Source of the DNA: Zooshikella ganghwensis DSM 15267
GTDB lineage: Bacteria > Pseudomonadota > Gammaproteobacteria > Pseudomonadales > Zooshikellaceae
Direction of reading: 5' to 3'
Assembly (NCBI RefSeq): GCF_000428585.1
Contig: NZ_AUAF01000036.1
Location: forward strand, 1 to 40,359
Length of the DNA stretch: 40,359 bases
Position 1 is the first letter of the stretch, and every line of letters starts with the position of its first letter. The notes beneath the pieces are model-generated. The model was not told the origin of the DNA. It saw nothing but the letters and a program-made list of their open reading frames with translations, and did no database searches. The translations under genes were made by a program, and so were the position numbers. Of the stretch, positions 33,850-40,359 are shown piece after piece.

Positions 33850-34592
33850 CAGGCGGTCTTTGATGATAAGTGCTTAAGCAAAATATCCCGTGCCTGATTG
33901 AGCTTGCTGGCTAGATAGCTACTCCCGCCTTTATCCGGGTGAATATTGTGCATTAGGTGACGATGCGCATTCATAATTTCAGTTCGGCTGGCAGAGACTG
34001 ATACGCCAAGGATTTGTGCTGCTTCGTCAATACTCATTTCTGACTGGAAGCCTTGTTTTTGTTCTTCTTGCTGCTGATAAGCTTGCCATTCATCATGACG
34101 CATTTTTCGCAAGTAGGTTTCCAGCAGTTGGCGGCTATCCTTATCACTTTCCGGGCAGGTATTATAAAGCTCAGCAATGGCTTCTATTGATAGCTTAGAC
34201 AGCAGTTGTTGTGCATAACGACCAGTCAGGACAGTGCCATCAATGGTGCCTGATGTATGGTCAAGAATCATTCGCAGTCGTTCAGTAGTTACTTCAGACT
34301 GGGATGATGATACTCCTGGCTGTTGGCGCCGTTTAAGCCAGTCAACCACTTGCTTCATTTGTTGCCATGAGCCTAACAGTGCGCCAAGCCTGCGAGCAAA
34401 GGGAAGTAAAGCTGCCAAGATGGCAAACAGTCCATGAATTCGGCCGGTGATGACAAGTCCTAGAAGGATAGTCACCGCTAAGGCTATAAGCCCTTTCTTA
34501 AACCATTGCTGCTTAAGGTGGGGTGGTAAACGACGGTATTTCCACCCGATCCACAGTAATGCTAACAGCCCTAAAATCAGCAAAATTCGCAC
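33849..34592 (-). CDS. Membrane-anchored J-domain (DnaJ-like) protein
   Basis: 247 aa. Two hydrophobic N-terminal segments (~1-17 and ~36-66) anchor it. The middle ~95-170 is a TerB-like helical stretch (SEVTTERLRMILDHTSGTIDGTVLTGRYA). A C-terminal J-domain (~182-245) contains AAQILGVSVSASRTEIMNAHRHL and HPD at 218-220, so it should stimulate a DnaK ATPase at the membrane. The layout with the J-domain at the extreme C-terminus recalls Tim14/DjlA-type proteins. It is the first of three overlapping genes. Confidence 0.87.
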   Translation of the reverse strand: MRILLILGLLALLWIGWKYRRLPPHLKQQWFKKGLIALAVTILLGLVITGRIHGLFAILAALLPFARRLGALLGSWQQMKQVVDWLKRRQQPGVSSSQSEVTTERLRMILDHTSGTIDGTVLTGRYAQQLLSKLSIEAIAELYNTCPESDKDSRQLLETYLRKMRHDEWQAYQQQEEQKQGFQSEMSIDEAAQILGVSVSASRTEIMNAHRHLMHNIHPDKGGSSYLASKLNQARDILLKHLSSKTA

Positions 34593-34667
34593 AGCAAAGT
34601 CCTTGATTGATATGTTTTTTCAATAGGCTGGTTAACACTAGTATGTTTTGTAATAGTAATTCAATAC

Positions 34668-35372
34668 CTAACGTAGCTGGCGCTCTAATAATGCTATTGT
34701 TTCAGGGTGCTTGGCACGTAATTTGGCTAAAGCATCAATACCACCGACAGCATAAACGGCAACGGCTGTCAGGAGGGCCTGTAGCTGGCTAGCACTGTTT
34801 TGGTCAAACTGGCAGTGAGCACCATCTGATAGCTTAGCTAAGTGGGCAAAACCTTGACGGGCATGGGCGTCACACCCTTCTTGAAAAATAAAGAGTGGCA
34901 CATTTTTGAGCTTGAGCTGGCCAGCAAGTTCGGCCAATGCATCAACAGGTTCTTCCAGGCAGTCACCCACCAAGACAATGGCGTGCAATGTCCCCTGCTG
35001 CGCTAACTTCAGTCCATGCTTTAGGACTCTTTCAATTTGGGTTTGCCCCCCTAAACACTGAACTTTCAGCATCTCTGCTAATAACGCCTGAGTATTGGTA
35101 AACCAGCTAGAAGTATGAAAAGCATGATAGCCATGGTAATAGCACAGCTGAATGGCCAGCTTGCCAAGCTCAGCGGTTTCTAAAAACATTTGTCCTTGTA
35201 GTTGGCAGGCTATGTCCCAGGTAGGCTGTCGGCTGGCGGTTGCATCAATAGCGAACAGTAACCGGCCTTGTGTTGAGGCATTACTGTGAGCTGGCAGTTG
35301 TTCAGCTTGCGCTATAAAGTCTGCAACTGAGGTGGTCTTAGTTTGGCTGGGCAGTTTTTTGTTATCTGTCAT
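34668..35372 (-). CDS. Cytosolic VWA-like protein
   Basis: 234 aa without signal peptide. It has a von Willebrand A-like fold from about 37 to 215: LLFAIDATAS provides a DxTxS MIDAS motif (Asp43, Thr45, Ser47), then GGQTQIERVLKHGL supplies the second metal-loop Thr, and AIVLVGDCLEE the third Asp. Partner unknown; many such proteins are metal-dependent scaffolds. It lies 75 bases upstream of the J-domain gene on the same strand and may belong to the same transcript. Confidence 0.75.
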   Translation of the reverse strand: MTDNKKLPSQTKTTSVADFIAQAEQLPAHSNASTQGRLLFAIDATASRQPTWDIACQLQGQMFLETAELGKLAIQLCYYHGYHAFHTSSWFTNTQALLAEMLKVQCLGGQTQIERVLKHGLKLAQQGTLHAIVLVGDCLEEPVDALAELAGQLKLKNVPLFIFQEGCDAHARQGFAHLAKLSDGAHCQFDQNSASQLQALLTAVAVYAVGGIDALAKLRAKHPETIALLERQLR

Positions 35373-35481
35373 GACTGTCTTTTATAAGTTTCCCTGTCTA
35401 TAGGTGATCTTTGTTAAGTTTAGCGAATCCACTCACTACGGACTACACATCACTTACAGACAGGGATATCAGTTGCTGTAA

Positions 35482-36858
35482 CTAACAAATAACTACATTG
35501 ACGGCTAAGCCACCCAAAGCGGTTTCCTTGTATTTGCTTTGCATGTCTTTACCGGTTTCATACATGGTTTTTATGACATCATCCAGTGACACACGGTGTG
35601 TACCATCGCCACGAATGGCTAAGCGAGCGGCATTAATGGCTTTGATAGCACCCATGGTATTGCGCTCAATACAAGGGATTTGCACCAGCCCACCGATTGG
35701 GTCACAGGTCATGCCCAGGCTATGCTCCATGCCAATTTCCGCGGCATTTTCAACTTGTCTGACCGTGCCACCCAGTACTGCAGCTAAAGCGCCAGCAGCC
35801 ATTGAGCTGGCGACACCAATTTCACCCTGACACCCTACTTCGGCAGCAGAAATAGAGGCATTTTGTTTGTAGAGAATGCCGATAGCCGCAGCTGTTAATA
35901 GAAAATCGTACATCCCCTTAAGGTCGGCACCATGGACAAACCGCATATAGTAAGCCAGAACCGCAGGAATAACCCCTGCAGCACCATTAGTAGGGGCTGT
36001 AACCACTCGACCACCGGCGGCATTTTCCTCATTAACGGCCAAGGCAAACAGGCTTACCCAATCCATTAGTGTGAGTGGGTCTCGGAGGCCAGCCTCTGGC
36101 TTAATCAGCAAGTTTTGGTAGATATCTGCAGCACGCCGAGGAACGCCTAAACCGCCTGGTAATACACCTTTGGTTCGACAGCCTCGCTCGATACACTCAG
36201 TCATCACCGTCCAGATATCTTGCAGGCGCTCTTCTACTAAGCGTTCACTTTCATGGAGCGCAATTTCGTTCGCCATCATTAATTCAGCAATGGTTAAGTT
36301 ATTCGCCTCACATTGCTTGAGTAACTCTTGAGCAGAGTTAAAAGGATATGGAATTGTTTGACTGTCAACCTCTGAATGCTCTGCACTGAGTTCATTTTCA
36401 CTGAGTACAAAGCCACCGCCTACCGAAAAGTAAGTTCCCTGTTTTAGGGTGTCACCTGCAGCAGAGATCGCTATGAGTGTCATACCATTGGGATGAGCAG
36501 ATAAAAACTCGTCATGATGAAATTGCAGATGCTGTTGTGGGTTGAAGGCAATTAAGTGAGTGCCACCCAATAGCAGCTTATGTTGTTGATGTATTTCTTC
36601 TACTTGCTGGGCCGCCAGTTGTGGGTCAACCCGTTCAGGTCGGTGGCCTATTAAGCCCATTAATACAGCTGTATCTGTCGCATGTCCTTTGCCTGTCAGC
36701 GCTAATGAACCATATAGGTGAGCCTTTATGGTATGCACTTGATAAAGGTCTTCACCCAATGACGCTAGAAAACGGTTTACAGCAACCATTGGCCCCACGG
36801 TGTGTGAACTTGAAGGACCCACACCTATTTTAAACAGGTCAAATACACTTAATGCCAT
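35482..36858 (-). CDS. sdaA: L-serine ammonia-lyase (L-serine dehydratase), single chain
   Basis: 458 aa. Converts L-serine to pyruvate and ammonia. It has the N-terminal SDH_beta domain ([21 protein letters not shown]) and C-terminal SDH_alpha domain. The [4Fe-4S] cysteines fall at 343 (EVGCQGEIG), 385 (GMTCDPIGG) and 396 (IPCIERN), and the chain ends in Cys458, the C-terminal 'tail' ligand known from the Legionella enzyme. Catalytically complete. No strong ribosome site is visible. With the neighbouring dipeptidase it fits amino-acid and peptide catabolism. Confidence 0.96.
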   Translation of the reverse strand: MALSVFDLFKIGVGPSSSHTVGPMVAVNRFLASLGEDLYQVHTIKAHLYGSLALTGKGHATDTAVLMGLIGHRPERVDPQLAAQQVEEIHQQHKLLLGGTHLIAFNPQQHLQFHHDEFLSAHPNGMTLIAISAAGDTLKQGTYFSVGGGFVLSENELSAEHSEVDSQTIPYPFNSAQELLKQCEANNLTIAELMMANEIALHESERLVEERLQDIWTVMTECIERGCRTKGVLPGGLGVPRRAADIYQNLLIKPEAGLRDPLTLMDWVSLFALAVNEENAAGGRVVTAPTNGAAGVIPAVLAYYMRFVHGADLKGMYDFLLTAAAIGILYKQNASISAAEVGCQGEIGVASSMAAGALAAVLGGTVRQVENAAEIGMEHSLGMTCDPIGGLVQIPCIERNTMGAIKAINAARLAIRGDGTHRVSLDDVIKTMYETGKDMQSKYKETALGGLAVNVVIC

Positions 36859-36980
36859 AGTCGATATCGTCTTAATGTTAGTGTTCTTACTACAATGTTG
36901 GCAGGAAAAACGCTCGTTTTACAACTGCTGAATAAACACAATATGCAAAGTTGGTGTTGGAGTTAAAGAGTAAAAGAACA

Positions 36981-37007
36981 GAAAGTGCAGTAATTAACTG
37001 CACTTTC
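36981..37007 (-). terminator. Rho-independent terminator of pepD
   Basis: GAAAGTGCAGT (36981-36991) pairs perfectly with ACTGCACTTTC (36997-37007) over a 5-nt loop. Read on the minus strand, the stem is followed by the T-rich TGTTCTTTTACTCTTT. It starts 17 bases past the pepD stop. Confidence 0.85.
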
Positions 37008-37023
37008 ATGGAGGTATGAAGGA

Positions 37024-38493
37024 TTATTGTTCAGTGGCAATGGCTTTTAAGGTGGCAACTAATAAGTCCCAAAAACGCTGAACACTATGAATATTCACTT
37101 TTTCATCGGGAGAGTGGGGATAACGAATGGTTGGTCCAAATGAAATCATGTCCCAATGTGGGTAAGCTGCTGCCAGTAATCCACACTCCAGACCAGCATG
37201 AATGACTTTGATTTCAGGTTTCACCTCAAATAAACGCTGATGAACGCCAATCATGGTTTGCAAAACAGAAGACTGCATGTTTGGCTGCCAGCCCGGATAG
37301 GCCCCCTCAAAGCGGATGGTGGCGTTGGCCAGACGGAAGGTGTTAGCAACAGCATTGGCGAGCGCCTGCCCTGCACTATCAATCAAGCTTCGAGCTAGAC
37401 TGGCTACATGGATTCGGCCGTCTTCAACAGTGATAACACCCAGGTTGGTTGAGCTTTCAACAATACCTTGTACAGTGTCACTCATACGCATAACGCCATG
37501 TGGACAGGCACTAAGGGTATGGCTCAATGTCTTTTGACTTGCTGCAGGCATCAGCTGTGCTAAGGGTGCTATTTCCGATAATGTAAGCTGTAAGTCTGGC
37601 TCTGCGTGCTGTAATTCATTGTTTAATATAGCTTGCTGGTCAGCCTGCCACGTTTTTAGCTGCATAACGGCAGCATTTGGGCAGGCTAATTTAATAAAGG
37701 CTTCTCTTGGAATGGCGTTACGTAATGAACCACCTTGAATGTGACTGACACGAATAGGCAGTTCCGCTTGATCAGCCTCGCATAGTAAGCGTGCCATCAG
37801 CTTATTAGCGTTAGCTCGACCAAGATGGATATCGACCCCTGAGTGACCGCCTTTAAGACCGGTTATGGCTAGTTCAAAGCTTTGATAATCAGCCGGGACT
37901 GGCTCAGGGCTATATGTCCAATCTGCACAGATATCAACACCACCAGCACAACCCAGATACAGCTCACCTTCATCTTCAGAATCGAGATTCAATAAGATGC
38001 TGCCTTGCAGCTGTCCAGGCTGGAGACCCATGGCACCGGTCATACCGCTTTCTTCATCAATAGTGAACAGTGCTTCAATAGGTCCATGTTGTAAGTGCGT
38101 TGACTCTAACACGGCGAGAATGGCAGAAACGCCAATACCGTTATCTGCACCTAGTGTTGTGTTTTCTGCTGTTACCCAGTCCCCTTCTATATAGGCATTG
38201 ATTGGGTCTTTAGTGAAATCATGTTGGGTTGTACTGTTTTTTTGGGGCACCATGTCCAGGTGGGCCTGTAATACAACACCTGGTGCATGCTCTAAGCCTG
38301 ATGTTGCTGGTTTGCGGATAATCAGGTTGCCGACGTGATCTTGTGTTACAGATAACCCCAGATCGGTTGCCCAGTGCTGAATATGTTCAGCCAGCTGCGC
38401 CTCATAACCTGAAGGATGAGGAATGGAGCAAATCTTAGCAAAGTGTTGCCAGAGGGATGATGGTTGAAGTTCTGTTAAATGTGGTGCATTCAT
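37024..38493 (-). CDS. pepD: Aminoacyl-histidine dipeptidase (peptidase D, M20 family)
   Basis: 489 aa, cytosolic, close to E. coli PepD (485). Di-zinc M20C motifs: VLQAHLDMVPQ with His78 and Asp80, TLGADNGIGVS, ALFTIDEESGMTGA (catalytic and bridging Glu), LNLDSEDEGE, GLKGGHSGVDIHLGRANA, and ISFGPTIRYPHSPDEKV with a C-terminal metal His. It cleaves Xaa-His dipeptides such as carnosine and other dipeptides. A terminator follows. It may be preceded in the same transcript by the small gene 33 bases upstream. Confidence 0.95.
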   Translation of the reverse strand: MNAPHLTELQPSSLWQHFAKICSIPHPSGYEAQLAEHIQHWATDLGLSVTQDHVGNLIIRKPATSGLEHAPGVVLQAHLDMVPQKNSTTQHDFTKDPINAYIEGDWVTAENTTLGADNGIGVSAILAVLESTHLQHGPIEALFTIDEESGMTGAMGLQPGQLQGSILLNLDSEDEGELYLGCAGGVDICADWTYSPEPVPADYQSFELAITGLKGGHSGVDIHLGRANANKLMARLLCEADQAELPIRVSHIQGGSLRNAIPREAFIKLACPNAAVMQLKTWQADQQAILNNELQHAEPDLQLTLSEIAPLAQLMPAASQKTLSHTLSACPHGVMRMSDTVQGIVESSTNLGVITVEDGRIHVASLARSLIDSAGQALANAVANTFRLANATIRFEGAYPGWQPNMQSSVLQTMIGVHQRLFEVKPEIKVIHAGLECGLLAAAYPHWDMISFGPTIRYPHSPDEKVNIHSVQRFWDLLVATLKAIATEQ

Positions 38494-38525
38494 ATACTGC
38501 CTTTCAACAAGTTCTTAGCTAATGA

Positions 38526-38837
38526 CTAGCTACTCAATAAATTGCTTTTATGTATCCAATGGCGGTGAACATATGAAGCAAAAACAAGGGGATGTGGTTC
38601 TGGATCCCGAAATGATACGACATGCGAAGTACAACATCCTAGCCATGGAGAGAAGTATTTTATACGAATACGCTGGTTAAAAGGAGTATTTCTTAGGTAT
38701 TCAACTGAAACCGCAAGAGGCTGGTTTTCCTTAAGTGCTGGGCCAGCTGTTGCTTGTGCTGTTATGGGGGTTGTTACGATAGGAGATAGAAGTACGCCAC
38801 AGCTAGCGATGTGGGTTAGAAATTGACGACGTAGCAT
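38526..38837 (-). CDS. Small exported protein with Tat-like signal, unknown function
   Basis: 103 aa from ATG 38837 (AGGAG 5 bases upstream; a GTG at 38843 would overlap that site). The N-terminus LRRQFLTHIASCGVLLSPIV resembles a twin-arginine signal, with cleavage near AQA. The mature part holds a two-cysteine motif (SPWLGCCTSH) and a His-rich C-terminus (YVHRHWIHK). I recognise no family. It lies 33 bases upstream of pepD on the same strand. Confidence 0.6.
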   Translation of the reverse strand: MLRRQFLTHIASCGVLLSPIVTTPITAQATAGPALKENQPLAVSVEYLRNTPFNQRIRIKYFSPWLGCCTSHVVSFRDPEPHPLVFASYVHRHWIHKSNLLSS

Positions 38838-39091
38838 AGTCACTCCTGTTAATCACAATAAAACTAAACACCTTACTTTGGCTATCCCTGGTTAAAGGGA
38901 TATACTTCCCGATGCTATGCAATAGCGTGTGAATGTTGTTGATAGTTTATACTGCTTTATACATTTAGATAATTCTGAATTACGCAAAGCTTAAGTTCTG
39001 GGTTTTTATGTCGATGACGTCGAGAAATATAATGCGTTTGGATTATTGAACGCTTTGTGTCATAGCCAAGGGAAGTAAAACAATTGTTAGT

Positions 39092-39955
39092 ATGAGTTTG
39101 AGGCGATTTATTCGTACCGTGTGTTATGTTTTATTGGTGTCGTCAGGTCTCCTGCAGGCGGCTCATGCGCCGTTTACAGTGACCGTTGCAACACCTAAAT
39201 ATGTGGCGAGAACATTTTTACTCTGGCATCAGAAAACACCTTGTCAGCAGGTAAAGCAGTATTCGTCGCCCTATGCCAGTCGTGGTACAGTCGAACTGGT
39301 TATTATATGCCGAGCGCTTTATGAAGCTGGACTCAACTTCAGTTTGGACTTGTTAGAAGCACCTAATTACTCTCGTGCCTTGTTAGATGTGAAATCAGGG
39401 CGTGCGATCATTTCAGCAGAAACGGTATGGGATCAGGAAATTACTGAAGAATTTCATGTGTCTAAATTGATTATTCCATCAAATAAATTTGTAAAAGGCG
39501 TTTATGTTCGTTCCGGCGATAACCGTCTCAATAATGTACGAAACATAGATGATTTACGAAAGTTTCGCGGTGTTATGGTAAAGAATTGGATAATTGACTG
39601 GTACACAATGGAAAACATGAACTTAACGATGTTTCCCGTTAATTCCATTGAATCACTTTACTATATGATTGAGACAGAACGCGCAGATTATACGTTGCTT
39701 GAATTTAATCAAGCGGCACATCAAGCTCGGCGTGTTAAACATATACAATTACAAATTGTACCTGGGATAAAAATTAGGCTGGAAGGTGAACGTTTTTTTG
39801 TAGTGAGCAAAAAGGCAAAATATCACGATTTGGTTTTTTCTTTCCTGCAGCAAGGTTTAGATGTTTTACAAAAAAATGGAGAAATACACAGGGCTTATCA
39901 AGAGTCTGGTTTTTTTAACCCGGTGATGAAAGATTGGATTTTGTTAAACCCATAA
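39092..39955 (+). CDS. Secreted periplasmic-binding-protein-like protein
   Basis: 287 aa with a signal peptide ending QAAHA (~26). The body looks like a type II periplasmic binding fold: ALLDVKSGRAIISAETVWDQEI, GVYVRSGDNRLNNVRNIDDLRKFRGVMVKNW, and MIETERADYTLLEF. SBP_bac_3-like proteins read the same way, but the usual opening is replaced by TVTVATPKYVARTFLLW. No transporter genes adjoin. Ligand unknown; like the 2010-2801 gene it may be an orphan sensor or binding protein. The AAGGGAAG ribosome site is further than usual (about 17 bases), so the start is slightly uncertain. Confidence 0.72.
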   Translation: MSLRRFIRTVCYVLLVSSGLLQAAHAPFTVTVATPKYVARTFLLWHQKTPCQQVKQYSSPYASRGTVELVIICRALYEAGLNFSLDLLEAPNYSRALLDVKSGRAIISAETVWDQEITEEFHVSKLIIPSNKFVKGVYVRSGDNRLNNVRNIDDLRKFRGVMVKNWIIDWYTMENMNLTMFPVNSIESLYYMIETERADYTLLEFNQAAHQARRVKHIQLQIVPGIKIRLEGERFFVVSKKAKYHDLVFSFLQQGLDVLQKNGEIHRAYQESGFFNPVMKDWILLNP

Positions 39956-40086
39956 TGTTGTTTTTGGATACGTTTCCCTTCCTTTGTTAATTACGAACAA
40001 TTTTTATATAAAGTTGCCTTGATGCGGTGCATTGGTTATAGACAACACTTTCAGTGCGTTGTACTTCCTTATTGATTTCGCGTTAT

Positions 40087-40128
40087 ATCAACTCGACTTT
40101 GGCCATCAAGCAGCCATCGCGAGTTGAT
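40087..40128. repeat. 9-bp inverted repeat spanning the transposase-like gene's stop
   Basis: ATCAACTCG (40087-40095) pairs with CGAGTTGAT (40120-40128) around the stop codon at 40106-40108. It could be a terminator stem without a T tract or part of an insertion-sequence end. Confidence 0.5.
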
Positions 40129-40359
40129 TAATTAAAGTGTCAGCGTCATTGGGTGTTAATTTAATAAAGTCATCACTTATACTTGAGTTTGAAAAATATT
40201 CTTCAGCCCAAATTGTTCGCCTAATAAATGCGATGACATCGGAAAATGTTGCTTGATCTTTTTTGTCATACCAACTGGTTAATGCCGGTTGTAAAAGAGT
40301 GGATTGTCTCATTTCTTTGGCGATAACACAGGCTAAGGAATACAACCCCATTAATACAG
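40106..40359 (-). CDS. C-terminal part of a probable transposase (runs off window)
   Basis: The frame stays open to the window edge, so the start is outside or at ATG 40351. The visible 81+ residues (TSWYDKKDQATFSDVIAFIRRTIW, then YFSNSSISDDFIKLTP) resemble the end of DDE transposases that close with a WY-x-K ... TFSD ... R-x-x-W pattern. No upstream catalytic motif can be checked. It could also be a non-transposase protein. No other genes lie between 39956 and its stop. Confidence 0.45.
   Translation of the reverse strand, partial: VLMGLYSLACVIAKEMRQSTLLQPALTSWYDKKDQATFSDVIAFIRRTIWAEEYFSNSSISDDFIKLTPNDADTLINQLAMAA

Overview
The window looks like chromosome of a marine gammaproteobacterium. 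The GC content is moderate to low, the flanks are AT-rich, and the gene set (single-chain L-serine dehydratase, PepD, CreA, DUF1285, a DUF4823 lipoprotein, a Cache-type chemoreceptor) fits the Oceanospirillales. A Zooshikella/Spartinivicinus-like host is my impression from gene content and repeat style, not something I can prove. Nothing points to a plasmid or an intact prophage. Partial transposase-like genes lie at both edges.

Layout. 1-59: start of an IS5-like transposase. 403-2801: chemoreceptor translationally coupled to a periplasmic solute-binding protein. 3157-7186: accessory, AT-rich stretch with a large secreted protein ending in a YopT/AvrPphB-like (C58) cysteine protease domain, then a tandem pair of tiny secreted S74 chaperone-domain proteins, one damaged by a poly-A frameshift. 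7386-8915: secreted alkaline phosphatase with a visible Pho box. 9213-13344: RND efflux adaptor and pump. 13341-13510: small frameshifted reading frame. 13645-14478: secreted SGNH/GDSL hydrolase. 14678-17706: overlapping operon of MscS-like channel, soluble MgtE_N/CBS protein and MgtE Mg2+ channel. 17804-18061: hairpin-rich element with terminal inverted repeats. 18204-18491: Cas2/SinR-like small protein. 18581-21347: HDOD protein with a GspE/PilB-type ATPase. 21491-27511: complete peptide-type ABC importer. 27798-30119: DUF1285, DUF4823 lipoprotein, an unannotated small membrane ORF and a TetR regulator. 30342-32578: class V aminotransferase and a YiiX-like hydrolase. 32773-32913: strong small-RNA candidate ending in a terminator. 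32993-35372: CreA, unknown membrane protein, membrane J-domain protein, VWA protein. 35482-38837: SdaA, PepD and a small secreted protein. 39092-39955: solute-binding-like protein. 40106-40359: transposase-like C-terminus.

The housekeeping themes are nutrient sensing and uptake (chemoreceptor plus binding protein, ABC peptide importer, dipeptidase and serine deaminase), phosphate scavenging, and ion and osmotic balance (MscS plus MgtE). The most unusual items are the secreted C58-like protein, the multi-hairpin RNA candidate, the TIR-bounded structured element beside a Cas2-like gene, the MscS-CBS-MgtE operon and the S74 duplication. At least two apparent disruptions (7178-7183, 13450-13452) sit in short A/T homopolymers, so sequencing error must be excluded before calling them pseudogenes.
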